The notes under the pieces are model-generated. The model was given only the letters and a program-made list of their open reading frames with translations, was not told where the DNA came from and did not search any database. 64,000 nt of DNA from Chthonobacter albigriseus (GTDB taxonomy: Bacteria > Pseudomonadota > Alphaproteobacteria > Rhizobiales > Pleomorphomonadaceae), in contig NZ_JACDIT010000001.1 in assembly GCF_013839445.1 (NCBI RefSeq), positions 1,591,935 to 1,655,934 on the forward strand, given 5' to 3'. The translations under genes and the position numbers were made by a program. Positions 16,623-24,929 of the stretch are shown in pieces (the stretch's first letter is position 1; each line of letters begins with the position of its first letter).

Positions 16623-17315
16623 CTACTCGCTGAAGTTCAGCGAGAAGCGGTCTTGGCTCCGTTCCAAATGGAACCGCATGGCGCTCCGGGCGGCGACCTC
16701 GTCGCCGGCCGCAATGGCGTCGCGGACGGCGCGGTGCTCAAGAAGCGCCGCGCGCCAGGTTTCCGGGTTCTCGAAATAGCTGGAGAGCCGGGCGAAGTAG
16801 GGATTGATCCGCTGATCGAACAGCTCGCCGATGAAGCGGACCATGACGGCGTTGCCGAGGATGCCGGCAACCGTGGTGTGGAAAGCCCGGTCGAGCGAAA
16901 GCGTCTCGGCGGAGGGATGAGCCGAATGCTCCATCCGATCCAGAACGTCGTCGAGCGCTTCCACGTCGTCGGGTCCGGCCAGGCGGGCAGCCTCCGCGGC
17001 CACCGCGCCCTCGATGAAGGCGCGGGCCCGCAGGAGCTCGAACGGACCCTCGATCGCCTCGCGGATGCGGGGCACCGGCTGTGGCCGGACCTTCACAAAG
17101 ATGCCCGCGCCGACGCGGATGGTGATGAGCCCTTCGACCTCCAGCGCGATCAGCGCTTCACGGACCGTCGGGCGGGACAGGCCGAGCTGTTCGGCGAGGT
17201 CGCGCTCGGACGGAAGCCGCGCGCCCGGGGCAAACTCGCCGCTTTCGATCAGGGCGCGAAGCTGGTCGGCAACCTGCCGGTAGAGCCTTCGCGGTTCGAC
17301 GGCCTTGACGGGCAC
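16623..17315 (-). CDS. FadR-type GntR transcriptional regulator (FCD domain)
   Basis: This regulator has about 230 residues. The N-terminal winged helix reads RRLYRQVADQLRALIESGEF, then LPSERDLAEQLGLSRPTVREAL, and the C-terminal FCD effector domain has the usual acidic and His metal positions (DRAFHTTVAG; HRAVRDAI; HLERSQDRF). I prefer the GTG at 17313-17315 because AGGGAGGAG lies 9 bases upstream; GTG or ATG codons at 17348 and 17342 would add 9-11 residues without a Shine-Dalgarno. A palindrome matching the FadR-family operator consensus lies just upstream, implying autoregulation. It probably senses the TRAP substrate or a metabolite of the adjacent pathway. Confidence 0.85.
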   Translation of the reverse strand: MPVKAVEPRRLYRQVADQLRALIESGEFAPGARLPSERDLAEQLGLSRPTVREALIALEVEGLITIRVGAGIFVKVRPQPVPRIREAIEGPFELLRARAFIEGAVAAEAARLAGPDDVEALDDVLDRMEHSAHPSAETLSLDRAFHTTVAGILGNAVMVRFIGELFDQRINPYFARLSSYFENPETWRAALLEHRAVRDAIAAGDEVAARSAMRFHLERSQDRFSLNFSE

Positions 17316-17351
17316 GGGGTCGATCTCCTCCCTGCCGACCATCCCCACGAC

Positions 17352-17362
17352 TGGTCAGACCA
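17352..17362. promoter_or_regulatory. GntR/FadR-type operator upstream of gntR
   Basis: TGGTCAGACCA is a perfect dyad around a central A and fits the FadR-subfamily consensus TNGTNNNACNA. It lies 37 bases before the preferred gntR start. A second dyad, TGCAT-G-ATGCA at 17385-17395, is further upstream. Binding by the adjacent regulator would repress its own gene and, through read-through, the TRAP-dehydrogenase-rhamnosidase genes. Confidence 0.6.
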
Positions 17363-17464
17363 TTTGTCCAAAGGCTCCTACAGTTGCATGATGCAGTCAA
17401 GTATGAACGTCGGAAAGCAGTCTCATCGGGGGCAGCGGCCGGGGACTCCAGGCCCTGGAAACGT

Positions 17465-18541
17465 TCAATAGCCGGTCCGGACCCGCCGGCCTTCTCGGTC
17501 GAACACGTGCAACGCCGAGGCGGGCGCGGCGACTGTCAGCCGTTCGCCGGCGTTGAGCTTGGTGCGACCTGGAATGCGGTAGACGAGGTCGCCGCCGCCG
17601 TCGATCGCCCCGTGCACGTAGCTCTCGGCGCCGACGAGTTCGACCGCGGTCACCGTCGTCGCCGCGGTCAGCCCGGTGACAGCCTCGCCGGTCCTGGCGA
17701 GCACGAAGTCCTCCGGCCGGACGCCGATCGTGCCGGCACCGTCGAGCGGTAGGGATGCGGTGACGTCGATCCCGTTCGCCACGGAAAGCCCGGCCCCGGT
17801 GCTTGCCGCGGAAAGGAGATTCATGCCGGGCGAACCGATGAACCCAGCGACGAACACCGTCTCCGGCTTCTCGTAGAGATCGATCGGCGTGCCCCGCTGC
17901 TCGATCCGCCCGCCGTTCAGCACGACGAGCGTGTCGGCGAGCGTCATCGCTTCCAGCTGGTCGTGCGTGACGTAGACGCTCGTCGTGGCGAAGGCCCGCT
18001 GCAGCCGCCGGATCTCGATGCGCATCTGCACCCTGAGCTTGGCGTCCAAGTTGGAAAGCGGCTCGTCGAAAAGATAGGCGGCGGGCTCGCGGACGATCGC
18101 CCGCCCCATCGCCACGCGCTGGCGTTGCCCGCCGGAGAGCTGGCGCGGCTTGCGGTCGAGCAGCGGTCCGATCTCCAGAGCCCGCGCCGCCTCGGCCACC
18201 CGGCGGTCGATTTCCGCGCGCGGCGTGCCGCGGTTCTTCAGCCCGTATTCCAGGTTCTGCCGCACCGTCATGTGCGGATAGAGCGCGTAGTTCTGGAACA
18301 CCATCGCGATGTCGCGGTCGGCCGGGTCGAGTTCGTTGACGACGCGCCCGCCGATCGAGATCTCCCCCGCCGAGATGCTCTCCAGCCCGGCGATCATCCG
18401 CAGCAGCGTGGACTTCCCGCAGCCGGACGGCCCGACCAGCACCAGGAGCTCGCCGTCCTCGATGTCGAGCGAGATGCCGCGCACGGCCTCCACCCCGCCC
18501 GGGTAGACCTTCTTGACGTCGCTGAGCACGATGCCGGCCAT
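17465..18541 (-). CDS. ugpC: sn-glycerol-3-phosphate ABC transporter ATPase (UgpC-type)
   Basis: This 358-residue CUT1-family ATPase has Walker [11 protein letters not shown]-loop [10 protein letters not shown], signature [15 protein letters not shown], Walker [16 protein letters not shown] and H-loop YVTHDQLEA. The C-terminal TOBE domain (about 235-358) carries [11 protein letters not shown]1 ATPases can be shared between systems, so the assignment rests on its place as the last gene after ugpB, ugpA and ugpE. It energises uptake of glycerol-3-phosphate or glycerophosphodiesters, and occasionally related sugars. The start has GGAG about 10 bases upstream and lies 4 bp after ugpE. Confidence 0.88.
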   Translation of the reverse strand: MAGIVLSDVKKVYPGGVEAVRGISLDIEDGELLVLVGPSGCGKSTLLRMIAGLESISAGEISIGGRVVNELDPADRDIAMVFQNYALYPHMTVRQNLEYGLKNRGTPRAEIDRRVAEAARALEIGPLLDRKPRQLSGGQRQRVAMGRAIVREPAAYLFDEPLSNLDAKLRVQMRIEIRRLQRAFATTSVYVTHDQLEAMTLADTLVVLNGGRIEQRGTPIDLYEKPETVFVAGFIGSPGMNLLSAASTGAGLSVANGIDVTASLPLDGAGTIGVRPEDFVLARTGEAVTGLTAATTVTAVELVGAESYVHGAIDGGGDLVYRIPGRTKLNAGERLTVAAPASALHVFDREGRRVRTGY

Positions 18542-18545
18542 GAAC

Positions 18546-19394
18546 TCACTTCTCCGTCTCGACGAGGCCCTTGACGAACCATCGCTGCATCAGGACCACC
18601 ACCAGGATCGGCGGCAGGATGGCGAGCATCGAGGTCACCATCACCATGTCCCAGGGCGTGTCGGCGTCGGCGAACGAGACCATCTTGCGCAGCGCGATGA
18701 TGATGGTCGTCATCTGGTTGTCGTTGGTGACCAGAAGCGGCCAGAGGTACTGCGTCCAGCCGTAGATGAAGAGGATGACGAACAGCGCCGCGATGTTCGT
18801 CTTGGAAAGCGGCAGCAGGATATCGCGGAAGAACTTCATCGGCCCCGCCGCGTCCACGCGCGCCGCCTCGACCAGCTCGGGCGGAATGGTGAGAAAGAAC
18901 TGCCGGAACAGGAAGGTGGCGGTGGCCGAGGCCATCAGCGGCAAGGTCAGGCCGGTGTAGGTGTCGATCAGCCCGAGGTCGACGATCACCTTGTAGGTCG
19001 GCAGGATGCGGACCTCCACCGGCAGCATCAGCGTGATGAAGATCATCCAGAAGAACACCATCCGCCCGGGAAAACGGAAGAACACGATGGCGAAGGCGGA
19101 GAGGATCGAGATCACGATCTTGCCCACCGCGATGGCGAGCGCCACCACGGTGGAATTGAACAGGAGCCGCCCCAGACTGACGCCGCCGATCCGGTCGAGC
19201 CCGCCGAACACCGCGCGCCCGTAGTTGTCGGCGAAGGCGTCCCCGGGCAGCAGCGGCAGCGGCGGGCTGAGGATGGTGCGCACCGTCTGGGTCGACGCCA
19301 CGAAGGTGTACCAGATGGGAAACGCCACCACGAGCACGCCGATGACGAGCCAGAAATAGGCGAGCGCCGTGGAGAGCGGCCGGTTCTCGATCAT
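18546..19394 (-). CDS. ugpE: Glycerol-3-phosphate ABC transporter permease UgpE
   Basis: This 282-residue inner-membrane permease has about six spans and the MalG/UgpE EAA loop [20 protein letters not shown] (about residues 176-195). The N-terminal [20 protein letters not shown] and periplasmic [17 protein letters not shown] match UgpE. GAGG precedes the ATG at 10 bases. It forms the channel with UgpA and lies 12 bp after it, in the usual order B-A-E-C. Confidence 0.88.
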   Translation of the reverse strand: MIENRPLSTALAYFWLVIGVLVVAFPIWYTFVASTQTVRTILSPPLPLLPGDAFADNYGRAVFGGLDRIGGVSLGRLLFNSTVVALAIAVGKIVISILSAFAIVFFRFPGRMVFFWMIFITLMLPVEVRILPTYKVIVDLGLIDTYTGLTLPLMASATATFLFRQFFLTIPPELVEAARVDAAGPMKFFRDILLPLSKTNIAALFVILFIYGWTQYLWPLLVTNDNQMTTIIIALRKMVSFADADTPWDMVMVTSMLAILPPILVVVLMQRWFVKGLVETEK

Positions 19395-19406
19395 CGCGGA
19401 GCGCCC

Positions 19407-20360
19407 TCACCCATAGTGCACCCGCCGGTCCACGTAGCGGAACTGGATCGCCGTGAGGCCGATCACGATCACCATCAGGATCACCGACTGGGCGGCCGAA
19501 CTGCCGAAGTTCAGATTCACGAAGCCGTCATTGTAGACCTTGTAGACCAGCGTTTCCGTTGCCTTCGCCGGCCCGCCGCCGGTCACGGCGTGGATGATCC
19601 CGAAGGTGTCGAAGAAGGCGTAGACCGTGTTGACGACCAAGAGGAAGAAGGACGTCGGCGCCAAGAGCGGGAACACCACGGTCCAGAACCGCTTGGCGCC
19701 ACGCGCGCCGTCGATCGCCGCCGCCTCGATGAGCGACTTGGGAATTGCCTGCAGCCCGGCGACGAAGAACAGGAAATTGTAGCTGATCTGCTTCCAGGAC
19801 GCCGCGACCACCACCAGCACCATCGCCTGATCGCCGTTGAGCAGCGGGTCCCAGTCGTAGCCGGCGCGCCGAAGCATGTAGGCGAACGAGCCCATCGCCG
19901 GGTTGAACATGAACAGCCACAACATGCCGGCGACCGCAGGGGCGACCGCATACGGCCAGATCAGCAGGGTGCGGAAGAATGTCTTGCCGCGCACGATCCG
20001 CTCGGCCGACGTCGCCAGCACCAGCGCGACGCACATCGAAAGCGCCGCCGTCGCCAGACTGAACACGGCCGTGACCTGCATCGCATTGAGGTAGCTCGGG
20101 TCGTCGAATACGGCGCGGAAGTTGGCGAGGCCGACGAAGCTGGTCTTCAGCCCGAAAGCGTCCTCCCGCAAGGCCGACTGGTAGAGCGCCTGGCTCGCCG
20201 GCCAGAAGAAGAACACGAGGGTCAGCGCGATCTGCGGCGCCAGCAGCAGATAGGGCAGCACCTTGTTCGGAAACACGACGCGGGGTTGGGCCAAAGGGGG
20301 GATCCGGCGGCTGGAGGCGCGAGAGGCGGCGGCCCGCCAGGGAGACGGGCCGCCTTCCAT
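19407..20360 (-). CDS. ugpA: Glycerol-3-phosphate ABC transporter permease UgpA
   Basis: This inner-membrane permease has six spans, the core [20 protein letters not shown] (from about residue 28) and EAA loop [20 protein letters not shown]. Homologues usually begin only a few residues before VVFPNK. The start is doubtful: the ATG at 20358-20360 gives an extra 27 basic residues, has no Shine-Dalgarno and would put a 9-bp hairpin inside the coding region, whereas a GTG at 20274-20276 fits the family length but also lacks a Shine-Dalgarno. I kept the ATG. It pairs with UgpE. Confidence 0.82.
   Translation of the reverse strand: MEGGPSPWRAAASRASSRRIPPLAQPRVVFPNKVLPYLLLAPQIALTLVFFFWPASQALYQSALREDAFGLKTSFVGLANFRAVFDDPSYLNAMQVTAVFSLATAALSMCVALVLATSAERIVRGKTFFRTLLIWPYAVAPAVAGMLWLFMFNPAMGSFAYMLRRAGYDWDPLLNGDQAMVLVVVAASWKQISYNFLFFVAGLQAIPKSLIEAAAIDGARGAKRFWTVVFPLLAPTSFFLLVVNTVYAFFDTFGIIHAVTGGGPAKATETLVYKVYNDGFVNLNFGSSAAQSVILMVIVIGLTAIQFRYVDRRVHYG
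20328..20354 (-). terminator. Stem-loop at the ugpB-ugpA junction
   Basis: GGCGGCCCG (20328-20336) and CGGGCCGCC (20346-20354) form a perfect 9-bp stem with a 9-base loop. It falls between the ugpB stop and the conserved beginning of UgpA, the same position as the stem-loops after the other binding-protein genes. Its presence suggests that the first 27 codons assigned to ugpA may be non-coding. Confidence 0.5.
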
Positions 20361-20382
20361 CACAGGTCAAGAATGCGGCCGG

Positions 20383-21690
20383 TCAGCCGCCGACGGCATC
20401 GCGGATCGCCGCGTTGGCCCGCTCCACGCCCTTGTCGAGGGCGGTCTTGGCGTCCTGCGAGCCGTTGAGCATGGCCTCGAACTCCTCGTTGAGGATGTCG
20501 CGGACCTGCGGCAGGTTCGGCAGGCGCACCCCGCGCGAGTTCTCCGTCGGCTCCTTGCCCATCATCTGTGTGATCGGGATCTCACGGCCGGGGTTCTTCT
20601 CGTAGAAACCCGAAGCCTTGGTCGCCTCGTAGGCCGCCATCGTCACCGGCAGGTAGCCGGACACCTGGTGCAGCCGGGCCTGGATCTCGGTCTGCGACAG
20701 GAAGTTGAAGAACTCGGCGACGCCCTTGTACTGCGCCTCGTCCAGCCCGCCGAACACCCAGAGGCTGGCGCCCCCCGGGATCGTGTTCTGCGGTCCACTG
20801 CCTTCGTAGTAGGGCAACTGGCCGAGGCCGTAGTTGAGCCCGGACTTGATCACGTCGCCGAGGCCGCCGGACGACTCCGTCATGATCGCGCATTCGCCGG
20901 AGAGGAACAGCTGCTTGGCTTCAGACGTCCGGCCGCCGTAACGGAAGACGCCTTCCTTGGCCAGATCGGCGATCGCCTGGAAATGCTCGACGAAGATGCC
21001 CTCGTTGATCTTCAGCTCGGGCGTACCGCCGGCAAGACCGTTCTCCTCGGTGGCATAGGAGACGTTGTTCCAGGCGGCGAAGTTCTCCGTGTGGATCCAG
21101 GTCAGCCACGTTGAGGTGTAGCCGCAGGGAGCGGCACCGCTTTCCTTGATCTTGCGGGCGGCGGCGAACACCTCCGGCCAGGTCTTCGGCGGCGATTCCG
21201 CGTCGAGCCCGGCCTTCTGGAAGGCGTCCTTGTTGTAGTAGAGGATCGGCGACGAGGAATTGTAGGGGAAGGACAGCATCGTGCCGTCCGGCCGCGAGTA
21301 GTAGGCCGCGATGCCGGCCAGGTACTGCGACTTGTCGAAGGCGTAGCCGCCGCCTTCCAGAACCTCGGCGACCGGCTTGACCGCGCCCTCGGCCGCCATC
21401 ATCACGCCGGTTCCGACGTCGAACACCTGCATGATGGCAGGCTGGCTGCCGGCCCGGAAGGCGGCGATACCCGCGTTCAGGGTCTCCGGATAGGTCCCCT
21501 TGAACACCGGCACGATCTTGTAGTCGGCCTGCTTCTCGTTGAATTCCTTGGCGAGGGTTTCCACCACCTCGTTGTTGGCGCCGGTCATGGCGTGCCACCA
21601 CTGCAGCTCGGTGGCGGCCGCCGCAGGCAGCGCCTGGGCGGCGATCAGCGCAAGCACGGCCGAGCCGTGAGCAAGAGCTCGAAGAAGCAT
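20383..21690 (-). CDS. ugpB: Glycerol-3-phosphate-binding protein UgpB
   Basis: This 435-residue periplasmic binding protein has a Sec signal (MLLRALAHGSAVLALIAAQA ending ALPAAAA). UgpB features include TELQWWHAMTGANNEVVETL, in which the WW-H element binds the phosphoglycerol ligand, YPETLNAGIAAFRAGSQPAI, FPYNSSSPILYYNKDAF and PGGASLWVFGG. The ATG at 21688-21690 has GGAGG 9 bases upstream; upstream in-frame codons precede the signal peptide and are rejected. First gene of the ugp operon; the promoter region is 21691-21909. No clear Pho box was found by eye. Confidence 0.9.
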   Translation of the reverse strand: MLLRALAHGSAVLALIAAQALPAAAATELQWWHAMTGANNEVVETLAKEFNEKQADYKIVPVFKGTYPETLNAGIAAFRAGSQPAIMQVFDVGTGVMMAAEGAVKPVAEVLEGGGYAFDKSQYLAGIAAYYSRPDGTMLSFPYNSSSPILYYNKDAFQKAGLDAESPPKTWPEVFAAARKIKESGAAPCGYTSTWLTWIHTENFAAWNNVSYATEENGLAGGTPELKINEGIFVEHFQAIADLAKEGVFRYGGRTSEAKQLFLSGECAIMTESSGGLGDVIKSGLNYGLGQLPYYEGSGPQNTIPGGASLWVFGGLDEAQYKGVAEFFNFLSQTEIQARLHQVSGYLPVTMAAYEATKASGFYEKNPGREIPITQMMGKEPTENSRGVRLPNLPQVRDILNEEFEAMLNGSQDAKTALDKGVERANAAIRDAVGG

Positions 21691-21909
21691 AAGGGGGGTC
21701 CTCCCGTCTTGATCATCCCGCAGCGGCCGTCGGCCGGCGGGTTGCCCTATCATTCACCGATGACGGTTGCGCGACGCCGCCCCCCAAGGACCGCGCGCTC
21801 CGCCCGAACGTGAGCTAGATCATTGTTGTCACATATGTATGCGGAAAACTAGATAGGTTTGTGAACGTCGGCAAGCGACCTCCCGGTTTTCCACCGGACC
21901 GGCCGGCGG

Positions 21910-21925
21910 CGGGCGCTTCGGCCCG
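21910..21925 (-). terminator. Small stem-loop after the Lrp gene
   Basis: CGGGC-GCTTCG-GCCCG forms a 5-bp GC stem with a loop containing the stable UUCG motif, 7 bases after the lrp-family stop codon. A second small stem, CCGGT-N5-ACCGG, lies a little further on. No U-run follows, so the termination role is tentative. The rest of the interval down to ugpB contains an A/T-rich patch (21820-21860) likely to hold the ugpB promoter. Confidence 0.35.
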
Positions 21926-21931
21926 TCCCAC

Positions 21932-22393
21932 TCACCGGATCGGCAGGACGTTGGTGTATTTCACCTGGCTGAGGGCGAAGCTGGATTCGATGGAGGCGAC
22001 GCCTTCCAGGCGGGACATCCGGGTCTTGATGAAGGCCTCGTAGCTCTCAAGGTCGGGAACGACGACGCGGAGCAGGTAGTCGCGTTGGCCGGTCATCAGG
22101 TAGCATTCCACGACCTCCGGCCAGCGGTTGATGGCGGCCGAGAATCGCTCCAACTCCTCCTCGCGCTGCCGCTCCAGGCGGACCGAGAGGAACACGCTGA
22201 TCGGCAGGCCGACGCTCTTCTGATCGACCAGGGCGACGTATCCCTTCAGGATGCCCTTCTCCTCCAGGATGCGGATCCGCCGCAAGCAGGGAGATGGTGA
22301 CAGCCCTGCGGCGTCGGCGATGGCCTGCGCGGTCATGTGGGCGTCCCGCTGCAGCAGTTCGAGGATCTTGACGTCGATGCGGTCCAAGGCCAT
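21932..22393 (-). CDS. Lrp/AsnC-family transcriptional regulator
   Basis: This 153-residue regulator has an N-terminal winged helix (LDRIDVKILELLQRDAHMTA, then SPSPCLRRIRILEEKGIL) and a C-terminal RAM ligand domain (VVECYLMTGQRDYLLRVVV). It is divergent from a pyruvate-dehydrogenase-E1-like gene. The same pairing, Lrp-type MdeR with E1-like MdeB, is known in the methionine catabolic locus of Pseudomonas putida, so it probably senses an amino acid and activates the divergent gene. No Shine-Dalgarno stands out before the ATG. Confidence 0.88.
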   Translation of the reverse strand: MALDRIDVKILELLQRDAHMTAQAIADAAGLSPSPCLRRIRILEEKGILKGYVALVDQKSVGLPISVFLSVRLERQREEELERFSAAINRWPEVVECYLMTGQRDYLLRVVVPDLESYEAFIKTRMSRLEGVASIESSFALSQVKYTNVLPIR

Positions 22394-22489
22394 TGGCTTC
22401 TACGCCCTCTGTTCGTCCTTGTTTTAGCTGAATCTGCCAAGAACGCACCGGCGTCCTGCCGCGTTTGGTCAAAAACACCGCTTGACCCA

Positions 22490-22502
22490 CCCTATGATAG
22501 GG
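22490..22502. promoter_or_regulatory. Dyad in the lrp / E1 divergent promoter
   Basis: CCCTAT-G-ATAGGG is a perfect 13-base dyad centred 35 bases before the E1 start codon, and it contains a TATGAT -10-like hexamer. In a 137-bp interval between a divergent Lrp regulator and its probable target it is a good candidate operator, although it is not a textbook Lrp box. Confidence 0.4.
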
Positions 22503-22530
22503 CGAGGACGCGGGTGACGGAGGGACCGGC

Positions 22531-24921
22531 ATGGACCAGGCGGCGTTGAACATGATCGCGGAGCTCGAGCGCAAAGTGCTCTGGCTCTCGGCCTGGATGA
22601 TCCACAACGCCAACCACCTGCGCCCGAATCCGGACGGCCTGAAGGTCGGCGGTCACCAGGCCTCGTCGGCGTCGATGGCGACAATCCTGACCGCGCTCTA
22701 CTTCGCCGCTCTACGTCCCGAAGACCGGGTGGCGGTGAAGCCGCACGCTAGCCCGGCCTACCACGCCGTCCAGTATCTGCTCGGTCGCCAGACCCGGCAG
22801 AAGCTCATCGATTTTCGCGCCCTCGGCGGCGCCCAGTCCTATCCCTCGCGCACCAAGGACACCGACGACGTCGACTTCTCCACCGGGTCCGTCGGCCTCG
22901 GCGTGGCGCAAACGCTTTTCTCAAGCCTCGTCCAGGACTACGTCCATGCCCACGGCTGGGCCGCCGATCGTCCCGAAGGACGCATGGTGGCGCTGCTCGG
23001 CGATGCCGAACTGGACGAGGGCAACATTTTCGAGGCCCTTCTGGAGGGCTGGAAACAGGGCCTTCGCAACACCTGGTGGGTGGTCGACTACAACCGCCAG
23101 AGCCTCGACGCCGTGTCGCGCGAGGGACTGTGGGAACGCCTCGACGGCGCTTTTCACGCGGTCGGCTGGGACGTGGTGATCCTGAAATACGGCTCGCTCC
23201 AGGAAGCCGCCTTCCGCGAGCCGGGCGGTGAACGGCTTCGCGCCTGGATCGATGCGTGTCCGAACCCGCTCTATTCGGCGCTGACGTTCCAGGGCGGCGC
23301 GGCGTGGCGCAAGCGCCTGTCCGCCGAGATCGGATCTGAACCGGGCGTCGCCGATCTCCTAGGCCGCCGCAGCGACGACGAACTCGCCACACTGATGGGC
23401 AACCTCGGCGGACACGACCTGCCGACGCTGCTCGCAGCCTTCGAAGCCGCGCGCCGGCACGACCGGCCAACGTGCTTCATCGCCTATACGATCAAGGGCC
23501 ATGGCCTGCCGCTCGCCGGCCACCGCGACAATCACGCCGGCCTGATGACGCCGGCCCAGATGGAAACACTGCGCGGGCGGATGGGCGTCCGCCCCGGCCA
23601 GGAGTGGGAGCCTTTCGAGGGCCTCGCCGTGGATCCGGAGGCGTTGCAGGCTTTCCTTTCCAACGTGCCGTTCGCGGCAGACGGCGTCCGCCGGACCACA
23701 GCGCCGGCCATACCCGTGCCGTTGGCCCTGGATTTCCCGGCGCAGCCCGCGGTCTCCACCCAGCAGGCCTTCGGCCAGATCCTCAACGAGATCGCCCGGG
23801 GCAGCACCGCGCTTGCCGATAGGATCGTCACGACATCGCCCGACGTGACCGTCTCCACCAACCTCGGACCTTGGGTGAACCGCCGCGGCCTCTACGGGCG
23901 GGAAAGCCAGGCCGACCTATTCCGCCAGGAGCAGATCCCCTCCACCAACCGGTGGGAGTTCTCGCCGCGCGGCCAGCACATCGAGCTCGGCATCGCCGAG
24001 ATGAACCTGATGACGCTGCTCTCCGCGCTCGGCCTGTCGCACAGCCTCAACGGCGAACGGCTGCTGCCGATCGGCACGCTCTACGACCCCTTCATCTGCC
24101 GGTCGCTCGATGCCCTCAACTACGCCTGCTATCAGGACGCCCGCTTCATCGTGGTGGCGACGCCGTCGGGCCTGACGCTGGCACCGGAGGGCGGCGCCCA
24201 CCAGTCGATCTCTACGCCGCTGATCGGCATGGCCCAGCCCGGCCTCGCCTCCTTCGAACCGGCCTTCGCCGACGAGCTGGCGGTGATCCTGCGCCACGCG
24301 CTCGACTACATGCAGCGGGAGGGCGCGGGCGAACCGGACCCGCGTACCAGCTTGAAGGACGATGCCGGCGGATCGGTCTACCTGCGGCTCTCCACCCGCA
24401 CGCTGGAGCAGCCGCGCCGCGCGCTCGACACGGACCTTGCGCGTGACGTCGTCGACGGCGGCTATTGGATGCGCCGTCCGGGTCCGAACCCGGAACTGAT
24501 CGTCGCCTACTCAGGCGCTGTCGCGCCGGAGGCGATCGAGGCGGTGGGCCTGATGGGCGAGGACCGGCGCGACGTCGGCCTGCTTGCGGTGACGTCGGCG
24601 GACCGGCTCTACGCCGGCTGGTCGGAGGCCAGGCGCCTGCGCCGGGCGGGGAGAACCGCCGGCAGCCACATCGAGACCCTGCTCGCCGGCGTGCCGCGGC
24701 ATTGCCCGATCGTCACCGTCGTAGACGCCCACCCGGCGACGCTGGCCTGGATCGGCGGCGTGCACGGGCACCGCGTGGAAGCGCTTGGCGTCGAGAGCTT
24801 CGGCCAGAGCGGCACGGTGCCGGATCTCTATGCTGCCTATGGGCTGGATGCGTCGTCCATCATGGCGGCGGCGGAATCGCTCTTTCCCGCTCGCCCGATC
24901 CGTCTGCGCGCCGTCACCTGA
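22531..24921 (+). CDS. Pyruvate dehydrogenase E1-like 2-oxoacid dehydrogenase (MdeB-like)
   Basis: This 796-residue homodimer-type (AceE-like) thiamine-diphosphate E1 subunit probably decarboxylates a 2-oxo acid and passes the acyl group to a lipoyl E2 encoded elsewhere. The TPP/Mg motif is LLGDAELDEGN with VVDYNRQS about 20 residues later (residues about 150-190), and the pyrimidine domain contains IELGIAEMNLMTLLSALGLS. It is shorter than AceE (about 890 residues), consistent with the MdeB/2-oxobutyrate dehydrogenase relatives. GGAGGG precedes the ATG. The divergent Lrp gene suggests amino-acid-linked induction, but no methionine gamma-lyase (MdeA) gene is in the window. Canonical pyruvate dehydrogenase is less likely because no E2 or E3 gene is adjacent. 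Confidence 0.82.
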   Translation: MDQAALNMIAELERKVLWLSAWMIHNANHLRPNPDGLKVGGHQASSASMATILTALYFAALRPEDRVAVKPHASPAYHAVQYLLGRQTRQKLIDFRALGGAQSYPSRTKDTDDVDFSTGSVGLGVAQTLFSSLVQDYVHAHGWAADRPEGRMVALLGDAELDEGNIFEALLEGWKQGLRNTWWVVDYNRQSLDAVSREGLWERLDGAFHAVGWDVVILKYGSLQEAAFREPGGERLRAWIDACPNPLYSALTFQGGAAWRKRLSAEIGSEPGVADLLGRRSDDELATLMGNLGGHDLPTLLAAFEAARRHDRPTCFIAYTIKGHGLPLAGHRDNHAGLMTPAQMETLRGRMGVRPGQEWEPFEGLAVDPEALQAFLSNVPFAADGVRRTTAPAIPVPLALDFPAQPAVSTQQAFGQILNEIARGSTALADRIVTTSPDVTVSTNLGPWVNRRGLYGRESQADLFRQEQIPSTNRWEFSPRGQHIELGIAEMNLMTLLSALGLSHSLNGERLLPIGTLYDPFICRSLDALNYACYQDARFIVVATPSGLTLAPEGGAHQSISTPLIGMAQPGLASFEPAFADELAVILRHALDYMQREGAGEPDPRTSLKDDAGGSVYLRLSTRTLEQPRRALDTDLARDVVDGGYWMRRPGPNPELIVAYSGAVAPEAIEAVGLMGEDRRDVGLLAVTSADRLYAGWSEARRLRRAGRTAGSHIETLLAGVPRHCPIVTVVDAHPATLAWIGGVHGHRVEALGVESFGQSGTVPDLYAAYGLDASSIMAAAESLFPARPIRLRAVT

Positions 24922-24929
24922 CCCGGCGG

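Noticed and set aside
22531-24921. Canonical AceE of the pyruvate dehydrogenase complex
   Set aside because: It is about 100 residues shorter than AceE, stands alone without aceF or lpd, and is divergent from an Lrp regulator, as in mdeB-type loci.
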